The notes: generated by a model not told the origin, from the letters alone. A DNA stretch of 64,000 bases from Hymenobacter perfusus (GCF_003944765.1 NZ_RWIU01000005.1:1-64000), one strand, 5' to 3'; positions 43,870 to 53,140 are shown, numbered from the stretch's first letter. Numbers and translations: made by a program.

Positions 43870-46698
43870 ATGCAGCTTCCGCTACCCGCCCTGCTCCTAC
43901 GCTGTCTGCTGATTGCAGGTGTACTGAATATTTACAGATTACCAGCTTCCGCCCAGACAACCTCACCGCCCGCGCCCGTTAAAACGGTACTGGCCGGCCG
44001 GTTGGTATTCAAACTGAAAGCGGCACCCACCCTGCGGCACTCTGCATCCGGCCAAACCGGTAATGCGGCACTGGATGCGGCGCTGGCGCGGGTGCAGGCC
44101 CAGAATGTGCAGCCCAAATTCCCGCACGCCCAGCTGCCGGGCCCCGACCAGCCCGGGGCCGTTGACCTGGGGCTGGTGTACCAAGTCACGGTGCCGGCCA
44201 CGGCTTCCGTGGAAGCGGCCTGCCAGGCCCTGCGCAAAACCGGCACCGTGGAGTACGCTGAGCCGGTGTATTACTATCCGCCCCTGCTGCAAACTTCCGA
44301 CCCATTAGCCGATTCCACGCGGGCCGGAGGGCAGTATCACCTGAAAAATATCCGCGCCTACCGGGCCTGGGACGTTACGCAGGGCGATACCAGCCTCGTC
44401 ATTGGCATTGTTGATGGTGGCACCCGACTTACCCACGAAGACCTGGCTTCGCAGATTCAGGTGAACCGCCTGGACCCGATTGACGGAATCGACAACGACC
44501 AGGATGGCTACGTGGACAATTATTACGGCTGGGATTTTGCCGACAACGACAACGACCCCACCCGCGAGGCCAACAGCGTGCACGGCATTCTGGTGGCCGG
44601 CTGCGCTTCAGCGGCAACCAACAATGGCAAAGGCATAGCCGGGGTAGGCTTCAAGTGCCGGTTCATGCCGCTGAAAATCTATTCCAGCAACATTACGGGC
44701 TCTTTTGCGGGCTACGAGGCCATTGTATATGCCGCCGACCACGGCTGCCGGGTTATCAACCTTTCCTGGGGCGCGGCGGGCGGCCGTTCCCAGTATGAGC
44801 AGGATATCATCACCTACGCCGCCATCAACCGCGACGCGGTGGTGATAGCCGCCGCCGGCAATACGCCCGCCGACCTCGACTTCTACCCCGCCAGCTACCA
44901 GCACGTGCTGTCGGTAGCCACCACTACGCCTACGGATGAGCGAAGCACCAACGCCACGTTTAGCCGCCGCGTGGACGTGTCGGCGCCCGGCACCCAGATT
45001 CTGACTACCCTGGGCAACTCGGATACCGACTATTTCGCGGTGGGTGGTTCCTCGTTTGCGGCCCCGTTGGTGGCCGGGGCGGCCGGTCTTGTACGCACCC
45101 GGTTTCCGCAGTACAATGCCGCTCAGGTAGCGGCCCAGCTGCGTCGCACTACTGATAACATTGATGCCCTTCCCGGCAATGCCGCCTACGCCGGCCGCAT
45201 CGGGTCGGGTCGGCTCAACGTGCTGCGGGCCGTCACGGAAACCCGTCAGCATTCCGCCCGATTGGTAACGCGCACATTCGCTCCCAACCGCCGGGCCTAT
45301 GCCCCCGGCGACACATTGCGGCTGACCGTGCAGGTCCAGAATTTGCTGCAGCCCGTAAGCAACCTGACCGTCACGCTTTCTTCTCTGTCGCCTTATTTGC
45401 TGGTGCGGCAAAGCACTTTTGCGGCGGGGGGCTTGGTTACGCTGGAGCAACGCGCCAATGCGGCGGCTCCTTTCCGGCTGGCAGTAGCGGCGACGGTTCC
45501 GCTCAACACCAAAGCAGTAGTGCGCTACCGGTTTCAGGACGCGGCTACCGGGTACCAGGAAGACCAATACGAAACCATCCTGCTGAATCCTGATTACGTG
45601 GTGCTGGATGCCGGCAATCTGGCCCTGACGCTCACCAGCCGGGGCAATATCGGCTACGATGGTTTGGGCTCCGAGGCAGGCGAAGGAGTGAACTACCGGC
45701 AGGGCGCACCCTTGTTATCGGAAGGCGGCTTGCTGCTGGCCACTTCTGCCACCCGCGTATCGGATAACGTGCGCAACGACCGGCGTGGGGCCGATGCAGA
45801 CTTCTTGGCCCTAAGCCGGGCGTATCTGCTGGCCCAGCCCATGCGCGCAACCCAGGAAGCAGCCGGTATCTTCCGCGACTCTCTCCTTGGCCTCACGCAG
45901 GGCCGCACCGTGGGGGTACGGGTCCGGCAGCACGCCTACGCCGAAGCCACGGCCCCGCACCGCGACTATGTTGTTCTGGAATACCAGCTCACCAACCTCA
46001 CCGCCGACACCCTGAAACCGTTGCACGTCGGGCTGTTTATGGACTGGGACCTGCCCGGGGAAGCCGGCCGTAACGTGGTAGAGTGGGATGCCGCCCGACG
46101 GCTGCAGTACCTGTTCGATCCGTCGGCTGCTCAACTTTTCACTGGTCTGCGGCACCTATCCGGCGGCCAGACCAGTGCGTACGCCATTAATAACCAAGCC
46201 CCCACCGCCGCCGTGCGCCTTGCCGATGGCTTTAGCGCGGCCGAAAAGTTCATCACCCTCAGTACGGGCACCCAGAACGCCCGCCTCCTAACGCCCACCG
46301 ACGCCTCCCAGGTCACCGGCGCCGCTCTCCCGTTCCTGGCCCCCGCCGATTCCGTCATGGTAGCGTTTGCCGTGCTGGCCGCTCCCAGCCTCAGCCAGCT
46401 GCAGACTGCTGCTGATGCCGCTGCCACCCGTTACCAGCAGTTGCTGCCCACCCGTGCGCCACAGCTGGCGGGCGTGGCCCTGTACCCGAACCCCACCACC
46501 GGCCGCACCCAACTTACTCTCCCGGCAGGCCCCGCCACAGTACAGCTGTTTTCAGGACTGGGGCAATTGCTAAGCACCTGGCACGTCACTACCGGCGCCA
46601 CCGTACTGGACCTGAGCCACTATGCTCCGGGTATGTACCTGATACGCGTTCAAACCCGTACCGACAGCATTACGCTTCGTGTGTTGCGGCAACCGTAA
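43870..46698 (+). CDS. Secreted subtilisin-like S8 protease with T9SS sorting domain
   Basis: A 942-residue extracellular serine protease. Signal peptide, residues 1-29. A fervidolysin-like prodomain follows (LAGRLVFKLKAAPTLRH... to about 145). The catalytic domain has Asp182 in VIGIVDGGTRLTHED, His238 in NSVHGILVAGCASA, and Ser395 in GGSSFAAPLVAGAAGL, where GTS is usual (Ser for Thr). A long beta-rich middle region follows (about 460-860), and a type IX secretion sorting domain closes it (VALYPNPTTGRTQLTLPAGP to the end). Transcribed alone. Confidence 0.92.
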   Translation: MQLPLPALLLRCLLIAGVLNIYRLPASAQTTSPPAPVKTVLAGRLVFKLKAAPTLRHSASGQTGNAALDAALARVQAQNVQPKFPHAQLPGPDQPGAVDLGLVYQVTVPATASVEAACQALRKTGTVEYAEPVYYYPPLLQTSDPLADSTRAGGQYHLKNIRAYRAWDVTQGDTSLVIGIVDGGTRLTHEDLASQIQVNRLDPIDGIDNDQDGYVDNYYGWDFADNDNDPTREANSVHGILVAGCASAATNNGKGIAGVGFKCRFMPLKIYSSNITGSFAGYEAIVYAADHGCRVINLSWGAAGGRSQYEQDIITYAAINRDAVVIAAAGNTPADLDFYPASYQHVLSVATTTPTDERSTNATFSRRVDVSAPGTQILTTLGNSDTDYFAVGGSSFAAPLVAGAAGLVRTRFPQYNAAQVAAQLRRTTDNIDALPGNAAYAGRIGSGRLNVLRAVTETRQHSARLVTRTFAPNRRAYAPGDTLRLTVQVQNLLQPVSNLTVTLSSLSPYLLVRQSTFAAGGLVTLEQRANAAAPFRLAVAATVPLNTKAVVRYRFQDAATGYQEDQYETILLNPDYVVLDAGNLALTLTSRGNIGYDGLGSEAGEGVNYRQGAPLLSEGGLLLATSATRVSDNVRNDRRGADADFLALSRAYLLAQPMRATQEAAGIFRDSLLGLTQGRTVGVRVRQHAYAEATAPHRDYVVLEYQLTNLTADTLKPLHVGLFMDWDLPGEAGRNVVEWDAARRLQYLFDPSAAQLFTGLRHLSGGQTSAYAINNQAPTAAVRLADGFSAAEKFITLSTGTQNARLLTPTDASQVTGAALPFLAPADSVMVAFAVLAAPSLSQLQTAADAAATRYQQLLPTRAPQLAGVALYPNPTTGRTQLTLPAGPATVQLFSGLGQLLSTWHVTTGATVLDLSHYAPGMYLIRVQTRTDSITLRVLRQP

Positions 46699-46958
46699 GC
46701 AACTCAGTAGTGTCATTGAACGCAGACTCAACTCCATCACCCGTCTTAACAAGTAGCAGAGCGTTTCATACCAAGAAAATTAGCAATAAAGTATTCTCAT
46801 AGAGGATTTGCGCCACCATCTACTGTCATTACTTTAGGTGCTTTCTTTAAAAAAAGTCAATTTATCATTGCTTTAACGCAAACAACAAATCAACAGTAGG
46901 CAATATTTTATACACTAATTTTTTTAGCTTATCTGTATCAATATTCTTATCTTTGGAT
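46699..46958. other. AT-rich intergenic region
   Basis: About 260 bases, clearly AT-richer than the genome around it, with runs such as TCTTTAAAAAAAGTCAATTT. TATCTTTG at 46948-46955 is an exact TAnnTTTG box but ends only three bases before the next start codon. No coding signal. Confidence 0.5.
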
Positions 46959-47207
46959 ATGTCGAAAACGAAGCTTCCCCATCCTCTTCCCTTGCAACAA
47001 TACGCTCGTTGTATTGATGCCAGCCAACGTCCTGCCGACCATATCGGTGACTGGCCGGCCTCCGGGCAAGTGTACCCTGTTCAGATGCGGCGCAATGCCC
47101 GCACAGGCACTGTTCAAGTGCATGTGCTTGGGTTCTACGCGGAACGCCCTTATGGAGCATTCGCCCAGCACCGCTTCGAGCCGGTGGCTCAGATCTGGCT
47201 TAACTAA
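46959..47207 (+). CDS. Small conserved-looking hypothetical protein
   Basis: An 82-residue soluble protein, beginning MSKTKLPHPLPLQQYARCID and ending AQHRFEPVAQIWLN. It has one Cys and a balanced codon pattern like its neighbours. No domain was recognised. The start at 46959 is chosen because it follows an exact promoter-like box; a TTG two codons earlier is in frame. Confidence 0.6.
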   Translation: MSKTKLPHPLPLQQYARCIDASQRPADHIGDWPASGQVYPVQMRRNARTGTVQVHVLGFYAERPYGAFAQHRFEPVAQIWLN

Positions 47208-47318
47208 TCTTTCTCTCCACCTTCTTATCGGCTGTTTTCGGAAAATGCTCCGGAAGCAGCCGTTTTTGTTTCGGAAACTCGCGTAGGTAACGCCTTATAT
47301 TTTCCGAACAAAAACCGC

Positions 47319-47356
47319 CCCCCGGGTTCAAGGAGTTAACTCCTTGAACCCGGGGG
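47319..47356. repeat. Perfect 38-nt palindrome
   Basis: CCCCCGGGTTCAAGGAGTT and its exact complement meet with no loop at GTTAAC. It lies 25 bases after the carbonic anhydrase stop and is similar in style to the palindrome at 33331-33356. It could form a hairpin only with a strained centre. Confidence 0.95.
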
Positions 47357-47381
47357 CCGGTTGGCTTACGCAGAGCATAGG

Positions 47382-48101
47382 TTATACCCGCTCCGATTCT
47401 TCTTTGGCTTGCTTGGCAATTTCCTCGGCGGGGTTTTCCTGGTCCTGCTCATAGGTGAACAGGGGCTCGTCGCCCAGATTATAAATAGCCTGGATATCAT
47501 GAAGCATCTTCTCGTAGTCGAGTTTCAGATCCTTCAGCAGGCCGGTTTTCAGATCAAATACCCAGCCATGCACGATGGGCGTCTGGCGCTTGAGGTAGCT
47601 TTTCTGCACCACGGCCGTTTTAATTACGTTGGCGCACTGCTCCTGCACGTTCAGCTCCACGAGGCGGTCATAGCGGGCATCGGCGTCTTCAATGGCGTCC
47701 AGTTCAACGTGGTGCAGGCGGTATACGTCCCGAATGTTACGCAGCCAGGGATTCATAATTCCCAGGTCCTTTGACTGCATGGCGGCCTTCACGCCGCCAC
47801 AGCCGTAGTGGCCACACACCACAATGTGTTTCACATGCAGGTGCGCCACGGCGTATTCCACCACCGACATGGCGTTGAGGTCGAGGTTATTGACTAGGTT
47901 GGCCACGTTCCGGTGCACAAATACTTCCCCCGGAGCCACGCCCATTAGCTCTTCCGCCGTTACGCGCGAGTCGCTGCACCCAATGTAGAGGTAATCAGGC
48001 TTCTGGTCGGAGGCCAGATGCTCAAGGAAATTGGCGTTGGAACCGGTGTTGGTGGCTACCCACTTGCGGTTGTTGTCGAAGATTTCGTCGTACGTCGTCA
48101 T
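47382..48101 (-). CDS. can: Beta-carbonic anhydrase
   Basis: Zinc enzyme interconverting CO2 and bicarbonate in the cytosol; 239 residues. The zinc ligands and dyad are in place: Cys42, Asp44 and Arg46 in YIGCSDSRV, and His98 and Cys101 in VVCGHYGCGG. VFVHRNVANLV is also typical of the family. The C-terminus is extended by about 25 acidic residues. ATG 48101 is the start, since the family begins close to it. The DUF2459 gene lies 72 bases upstream on the same strand. Confidence 0.95.
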   Translation of the reverse strand: MTTYDEIFDNNRKWVATNTGSNANFLEHLASDQKPDYLYIGCSDSRVTAEELMGVAPGEVFVHRNVANLVNNLDLNAMSVVEYAVAHLHVKHIVVCGHYGCGGVKAAMQSKDLGIMNPWLRNIRDVYRLHHVELDAIEDADARYDRLVELNVQEQCANVIKTAVVQKSYLKRQTPIVHGWVFDLKTGLLKDLKLDYEKMLHDIQAIYNLGDEPLFTYEQDQENPAEEIAKQAKEESERV

Positions 48102-48173
48102 AGTAGGTTCATACGTTTTTTGGATTGCCAAGATACATGACCGGCGTAAATTTATGGTCGAGCTTGGGGCCGG

Positions 48174-48866
48174 CTACCGGTAGTGCCAGAAAATCCCGAA
48201 GTCGAAGGGCGTCCATAAAGCCGCCTTCTGGCCGGCTTTTTTCAGGCCTTCATTAGCCCAGCTGTTGCAGGTATAGAACAGGTTGTAGGTGCGTTTGGCC
48301 TCGTAAAAAGCATCGTGCTGCCCGTAGCTATGGCCCGCAATGTGCTGCACGCGGCCCTGCGCGTCATGGGCGAAGCTGCTTTCGATGAACTGAATCAGTC
48401 GGGCATATTCGGCGCGGCTTAGGTGTAGCGGCACGCAGTCGGGGCCCAGGGTGGGGCGATGGTGGAAGGTGGTGTGCATGGCGGTGGTGCTCATCCAGAA
48501 CATGGCTTTCACGGCAGTGCTGGGCTTCAGCTCAGCCCAGGTGGGCGTATCGAGGTAGAAGCCTTTATCTCCCCAGCCAAAGCCCACGAACTGCATAGAG
48601 GTGTCGGCGGCGGGTGTGTGGGCGTAGGATACCAGCCGGGTCCAGTCCATCTGGGGGCTGCGCACGGGCACTACCAGGTCGGTATGCACGCCATTGGAAA
48701 GCAGGTAGGCCTCCACTTCATCCGGGGCGGCATCCGGGTTTTCAGCGGCTACCGGAACGGCTGATAATCCGGCGGCGGCCACCAGATACAAAGCCACCGC
48801 GCCCAGGATGCCGCCGCCCGTCCAGGCAACTCCTTTGGCTATTTTTCGAACTACCGGCGTTATCAT
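48174..48866 (-). CDS. DUF2459 / TIGR02117-family protein
   Basis: A 230-residue membrane-anchored protein with one N-terminal helix (GGILGAVALYLVAAAGLSAV). The rest matches the DUF2459 family in LLSNGVHTDLVVPVRSPQMD, QFVGFGWGDKGFYLDTPTWA, the His-rich TAMHTTFHHRPTLGPDC, and TYNLFYTCNSWANEGLKKAG. Conserved Cys and His residues suggest a papain-like (NlpC-type) fold; the function is unknown. The ATG at 48866 follows the homologous N-terminus; the longer frame to 48962 is rejected. Confidence 0.85.
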   Translation of the reverse strand: MITPVVRKIAKGVAWTGGGILGAVALYLVAAAGLSAVPVAAENPDAAPDEVEAYLLSNGVHTDLVVPVRSPQMDWTRLVSYAHTPAADTSMQFVGFGWGDKGFYLDTPTWAELKPSTAVKAMFWMSTTAMHTTFHHRPTLGPDCVPLHLSRAEYARLIQFIESSFAHDAQGRVQHIAGHSYGQHDAFYEAKRTYNLFYTCNSWANEGLKKAGQKAALWTPFDFGIFWHYR

Positions 48867-48991
48867 AAGGCAAACTGAAAAGGTGGAAAGCTGCCCCTCA
48901 TACGCGGCCCAGCCAAAAAAGCTGAACCAGACTATGGGCCGGTCCGGCCTTGGGATGCACAAACAGGTAACGCCCGGCGGGCACCGGCCGT

Positions 48992-48999
48992 TACCTTTG
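48992..48999 (+). promoter_or_regulatory. Promoter -7 box TACCTTTG
   Basis: Exact TAnnTTTG, 19 bases before the ATG of the 135-residue membrane protein at 49019. No -33 TTTG was found at the usual spacing. Confidence 0.5.
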
Positions 49000-49018
49000 G
49001 GGCTTTCTCCTTTCTGCC

Positions 49019-49426
49019 ATGCCCGCGCCCGACGACCACCTCTACACCATCCCGGCCCCGTATCGGCGCATGGAAAACCTGCACATCCTGTTCTGGCTGC
49101 TCAAGGATATCGGGTGGTGCATGCTCTGGAAACCGCTGGGCATCAGCATGATTTTCCCGACGCTGGCCATTGCCCTCATAATCACCTGGCGTACCCGCCA
49201 TATAGCTGCCGAGCTGGCCCACAACTTGGCCATCGTGTTCTGGATTTCGGCTAACTCCTACTGGATGATCAGCGAGTTTCTGGAATTCGATACCGCACGG
49301 ATATGGGGCAACGTCACGGGCAAGCATCTGGCGCTGCTGCCGTTCCTGACGGGCCTCCTGATTCTGCTGTATTATTATCTGGTGCAGCGGCCCCGGGAAA
49401 GCCAGGCGGAGCAGATTCCGGCGTAG
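49019..49426 (+). CDS. Small membrane protein of unknown function
   Basis: A 135-residue protein with three predicted membrane segments (LGISMIFPTLAIALIITW, LAHNLAIVFWISANSYWMIS, LLPFLTGLLILLYYYLVQ) and a charged C-terminus. The pattern ENLHILFWLLKDIGWCMLWK before the first helix is reminiscent of a conserved Bacteroidota family without a function. It converges on the 958-residue VIT gene with 14 bases between the stops. Confidence 0.7.
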   Translation: MPAPDDHLYTIPAPYRRMENLHILFWLLKDIGWCMLWKPLGISMIFPTLAIALIITWRTRHIAAELAHNLAIVFWISANSYWMISEFLEFDTARIWGNVTGKHLALLPFLTGLLILLYYYLVQRPRESQAEQIPA

Positions 49427-49440
49427 TTGCTGGTCCGGCG

Positions 49441-52317
49441 CTACGCCGGCTGCAGCCGCAGCAGATACCGTAGGGCCAGCCCCACGGCCGCCAGCACCAA
49501 AAATCCGATGTAATCATCCAGCGGTACGGCCGTCGGCTGGTTCGATTCGCCTTCATCCACATCGAGGGCAGCTTTTCCACTGAGGACTTGCTCCTGTTTT
49601 TGTTTCAGGGCGGCTTTTTGGGCCGGATTTTCGAGGGCCAGATACGCCGTAAAAGGCGTCAGGATGCCAGCCTGAAAGCTGGCTCGCACGAATGGAACGC
49701 GCTGGGCTTCGGCGGCCTCCGGGTGAAACGCCTGCCACTGCTGGTAGCCGTGCAGCAGCAGGCCCGTTTGCCACCGCCCCGAAGCTGCCAACGTGGGCCG
49801 CAGCGCGGCGGCAGGTTGCGTCAGCACTATTTCGGCCAGCGTATCATCGGCCAGATACGCCCGGGGCCGGACCGCCGTAGGCCAGGCGCGGACCGGCGGA
49901 GCCTGGGCCAGCAAGGAAGTGCCCGCCGCCACCTCAAAAAGTGCCCGGCTGGCTTCGTGGCGAAGCGAGTGAGCCGTCAGGTGGCCGTTGGCATCGAGCA
50001 CGTAGAACCGGTCAGATTCCGGGTAGGCGGCCCGGAGTTCGGCGAGGTCCGTCTCCAGCACGGCGGCGGCCAGGTCATCGGTAACTACCACGGGGATTGG
50101 GTAAGCGGCACGGGGGCGCAGGAAACCCTGCACCAATAGCTGACGCAAAGCGCCATCCAGGTAGAAGCCGCCGGTATTCTCGTGGCTCGCCAGCTCCTGC
50201 TGCCAATTGGCGCCAGCCGCTACCGGGGTAGCATAGGCATCTACCAACGTAAAGCGGGTGGTTGTATCCGCCAGAACGCTGGCTCCGAACTGCTGCTCCA
50301 GACGGCGGGCATACGCCTGCTTGTGCTGCTGCTGGCGCGCCGAAACATCCAGCAGAAAGTGGTAGTACGGCCGGCGCTGCACCAGCGGCAGGCGCTGTTT
50401 GGCTATGCCGCTCATATAGGCTACTTCTCCCCCATTGGCCACGACCGGCACCGTAACCGGCACTTTGGCGTCTGTACCCAACCGGACTTTGCGGCCATCC
50501 AGTAGTAACGTAACCGGTTCTTTGTGCAGCAGCTGGAAGCCGGTTACGCGGGACGCGCGCCCCACCACGGGGTACACCCGCAAACTCAGCTGGTGATTGT
50601 TCTGGTAAGCCAGCAGGCCCGGGTCGCGCACTTGGGTTTCGTTGAGAATCTGGGCGTAGACCCACGCGGCGGCCTTTTTCTCGGCCAGAATGCCATGCTC
50701 CCGCCGGCCATTCATATCCAGGTAATAGTCGCCCACCCAGCAGCCGGCGGGCAAGTTCAGCAAGGTGGTGTACTCGCCGGCACGCTGGGTGGTATCGGTG
50801 TTGGCCACGCGCAATTCTACCTCGCTTACCCAGGCCTGCTGGCGGGCATCGTAGATGCTTTTGGTGGTGACATCGGTCAGGGTCGGAACGGTGGGCGGCG
50901 GTAGGTCGAAAGTGCGGGCGGCGGTTTCTGTGTCTTCGGGCAGCACGCCCAGGAACACCTGCTCCAGGTCGGCTATTTTGGTATCCGACAGCGTGAGGTT
51001 ATCCAGCACCAGCCAGTTGAAATACAACGACAGGTACGGGACATGCGAACCAAACGGACCACCTCCACTGCTACGGTCCTTGTGCTGCTTCACCACCGCC
51101 AACGTGCGGGCCAGGGCCGGCTCATCCAAATCGTACCGACGACTATAGTCAGGGGCGTAGCGGTAGTCGAGGGCCTGGTGCAGGGTATGGCGGTCAGACA
51201 GGTAATGGGCCGTGATGAGCAGCGGCAGCGTACCGATTCCGCCCAGCAATACCAGCAGTAGCACTCGTCCCGAAAACACGGGCCGCAGCCGCTGCCAGTC
51301 GGCGGCCAGTTCGCGCACGTGCACCAGCAGCAGCACCAGCGGCGTGAGCATCAGAAACCCCGTCCCGATCAGGATAACGGCCAGCAACGACAGCGGCAGG
51401 AACGGCAGAAACACCAGAAAGAAATAGAACGTGTAGCCCAGCAGCACGCTGCGCCCGAACAGCAGCAGCAAGTGCAGCCACCGGTTTAGGCTGGCCGGCA
51501 GACACAGCAGCACTCCGTTCAGCACCGCCAGCCCATAAAACCACGGGCTGCTGAAGTTGCCGAAAATGCCGGCTTCCGTGCCACCGAAACTACCCCAGAA
51601 CAGCCCGTTGTTTACCATCAGACCCAGCAGCGGCAGCACAATACCCAGCAGTATTTTCCAGAGCAGACTAAACTCGCGCCCATATTCGCCGCGCCGCAGT
51701 TCCAGAATGTATACTACCCGCACCAGATAAAACAGAAACATCACGGTACCCACTACCAAGCCCGTCACCAGCAGGCTGCTACCGAGCCAGTCGGGCAAAA
51801 TACTACCCAGCAGCAAGCCGCCTGGCAGCATAATCAGCACGAGCCAGCTCAACGGTGCGGCCAGGGCCAGCCCCACGTTGGTCAGTACTGAGTAGTCCTT
51901 TCCTGCCGGCGTGAGGCGCACCACCAGTGCGTAGCCGGCGTGAGCCAGAGTGGGCATCAGAAACGTGATGAGGTATACCAGCGGATCGGTGGGCACCATC
52001 CAGCGCGGCACGTCCCGGGGTAACAGTTCAGTATCCAGGCTCACGCCAGTGCAGATCAGGGCCGAGTATACCACGAGCGTCAGCAGGCAATACAGCGTAC
52101 TCACCTCGCGCTGCCGCCGCCATTGCCTCAGTGCGTAGCCCAGCGTACTCAGTGCTACCGCGGCCAATGCGCCGCCCAGCCAGCTCCAGGTGCTTACACT
52201 ACCCGCCGGTAACAGGCTGTGGATAACCGAAAACTGCCCGTAGCACAGTAGGGCCAGCACTACAATGGCCGTCGTATTGAGCAGCAACAGCCACTTGGGG
52301 TGCAATAGATTACGCAT
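49441..52317 (-). CDS. XrtN-system VIT-domain membrane protein
   Basis: A 958-residue integral membrane protein. The first 380 residues hold about ten membrane helices. A VIT-like domain lies at roughly 480-620 (WVSEVELRVANTDTTQRAGE, HGILAEKKAAAWVYAQILNE, VTGFQLLHKEPVTLLLDGRK), and a von Willebrand-like or beta-rich part follows. The C-terminus is an acidic linker (LDVDEGESNQPTAVPLDDY) then one helix (IGFLVLAAVGLALRYLLRL) and a short tail, the layout of exosortase-sorted proteins. It resembles the VIT protein of the Bacteroidota exosortase N system; no exosortase gene is seen in the window. Confidence 0.75.
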   Translation of the reverse strand: MRNLLHPKWLLLLNTTAIVVLALLCYGQFSVIHSLLPAGSVSTWSWLGGALAAVALSTLGYALRQWRRQREVSTLYCLLTLVVYSALICTGVSLDTELLPRDVPRWMVPTDPLVYLITFLMPTLAHAGYALVVRLTPAGKDYSVLTNVGLALAAPLSWLVLIMLPGGLLLGSILPDWLGSSLLVTGLVVGTVMFLFYLVRVVYILELRRGEYGREFSLLWKILLGIVLPLLGLMVNNGLFWGSFGGTEAGIFGNFSSPWFYGLAVLNGVLLCLPASLNRWLHLLLLFGRSVLLGYTFYFFLVFLPFLPLSLLAVILIGTGFLMLTPLVLLLVHVRELAADWQRLRPVFSGRVLLLVLLGGIGTLPLLITAHYLSDRHTLHQALDYRYAPDYSRRYDLDEPALARTLAVVKQHKDRSSGGGPFGSHVPYLSLYFNWLVLDNLTLSDTKIADLEQVFLGVLPEDTETAARTFDLPPPTVPTLTDVTTKSIYDARQQAWVSEVELRVANTDTTQRAGEYTTLLNLPAGCWVGDYYLDMNGRREHGILAEKKAAAWVYAQILNETQVRDPGLLAYQNNHQLSLRVYPVVGRASRVTGFQLLHKEPVTLLLDGRKVRLGTDAKVPVTVPVVANGGEVAYMSGIAKQRLPLVQRRPYYHFLLDVSARQQQHKQAYARRLEQQFGASVLADTTTRFTLVDAYATPVAAGANWQQELASHENTGGFYLDGALRQLLVQGFLRPRAAYPIPVVVTDDLAAAVLETDLAELRAAYPESDRFYVLDANGHLTAHSLRHEASRALFEVAAGTSLLAQAPPVRAWPTAVRPRAYLADDTLAEIVLTQPAAALRPTLAASGRWQTGLLLHGYQQWQAFHPEAAEAQRVPFVRASFQAGILTPFTAYLALENPAQKAALKQKQEQVLSGKAALDVDEGESNQPTAVPLDDYIGFLVLAAVGLALRYLLRLQPA

Positions 52318-52394
52318 AAAGCAAAGCGAATAAGACTACGGACCAAGCCCGGCTACCTGCCCGGCTACCTAAGTCGGACAAACATAACATAAAG

Positions 52395-52413
52395 TACTTT
52401 GTATTTCAAAGTA
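52395..52413. promoter_or_regulatory. Operator-like inverted repeat TACTTTG-N5-CAAAGTA
   Basis: Seven-base arms are perfectly mirrored around TATTT, in an AT-rich patch 78 bases upstream of the XrtN-type VIT gene. On the minus strand its arm also gives a promoter-like TACTTTG. Inverted repeats of this kind are typical binding sites of dimeric regulators such as PadR-type proteins; the regulator is not in the window. Confidence 0.55.
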
Positions 52414-52468
52414 TTAATCAATAAACTATTTCATGTAGGGGCTGCGGAGTCGACTGTAACGCAAAAAA

Positions 52469-52502
52469 GCGGCCTCGCTCCCTTCCCGGGAACGAAGCCG
52501 CT
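52469..52502 (-). terminator. Hairpin terminator of the lipoprotein gene
   Basis: AGCGGC-TCG and CGA-GCCGCT form an interrupted hairpin around CTCCCTTCCCGGGAA, 20 bases after the stop. Confidence 0.7.
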
Positions 52503-52521
52503 GTCTGTTCATCATACAAGT

Positions 52522-52998
52522 TTACTGCCCGCTTTTCATCTCTACCTCCACGCGTACGGTTTCAGCAGGAGCTAGCTTGGGAACCAGGGCGTGATACGTC
52601 AGGATGGGCGCGTCATTGGTCATGCCTGCCTGAAATATTACTTTCAGAAACGACTGGCCGGTTTCACATTCCCGCTGGTAAGCATACGTGATGGTAGAGC
52701 TGCCACTGCTGGAGCCTTTGTTGCCAATCACCAAGTCGTACTTCGTGAAGTCCACCTGCGGATGGCAGTCACCGGTTACCTGCTGATCGAACTCCGCCTG
52801 GGAACGGATGACAGTGTAGGTCTGAGGCAGATTCACGCTCAGCTGCCGTGGCGTGTTTGTGCAGCCGTATTCCTTTTCCAGGCTGGTAATTGATATGGGG
52901 GCACTTACACAAGGTTCTACGTCGCCGCCACAAGTGGTGCAGCCGGTAAACAGCAACGCATACACTGCGCTTGTTCCCAAAGTAAAAAGCTGTTTCAT
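52522..52998 (-). CDS. Lipoprotein with a possible protease-inhibitor-like fold
   Basis: A 158-residue lipoprotein with lipobox LLFTGC. The mature part begins TTCGGDVEPC and has several cysteines. The core (VIRSQAEFDQQVTGDCHPQV, then DFTKYDLVIGNKGSSSGSST) resembles beta-rich exported proteins in which a conserved phrase I.SQ.EF is followed by D...Y.LV.G; family unknown. No partner gene. An inferred role in envelope protein handling is speculative. Confidence 0.65.
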   Translation of the reverse strand: MKQLFTLGTSAVYALLFTGCTTCGGDVEPCVSAPISITSLEKEYGCTNTPRQLSVNLPQTYTVIRSQAEFDQQVTGDCHPQVDFTKYDLVIGNKGSSSGSSTITYAYQRECETGQSFLKVIFQAGMTNDAPILTYHALVPKLAPAETVRVEVEMKSGQ

Positions 52999-53081
52999 AC
53001 CTGTTTACTAACTGAGGTTGATTGCGTTATTCAACTTACAGAGCTTGTCTTTACTCCAAACGTTGCACTTCATACAGGCAA

Positions 53082-53122
53082 AAAAACGGCCGCCTCCCCT
53101 ATCCGGGAAGGCGGCCGTTTTT
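53082..53122 (-). terminator. Terminator of the aconitase gene
   Basis: AAAAACGGCCGCCT pairs with AGGCGGCCGTTTTT around a 13-base loop, 19 bases after the aconitase stop. Confidence 0.9.
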
Positions 53123-53140
53123 ACTTGGGCTACCGGCTGC

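Noticed and set aside
43514-43982. Short plus-strand frames before the subtilase gene
   Set aside because: Arg/Pro-rich, out of frame with the subtilase and without any motif.
46948-46955. Promoter box TATCTTTG for the 82-residue protein
   Set aside because: It is an exact motif but only three bases from the start codon, so the start site would fall inside the gene; noted in the intergenic entry and not called separately.
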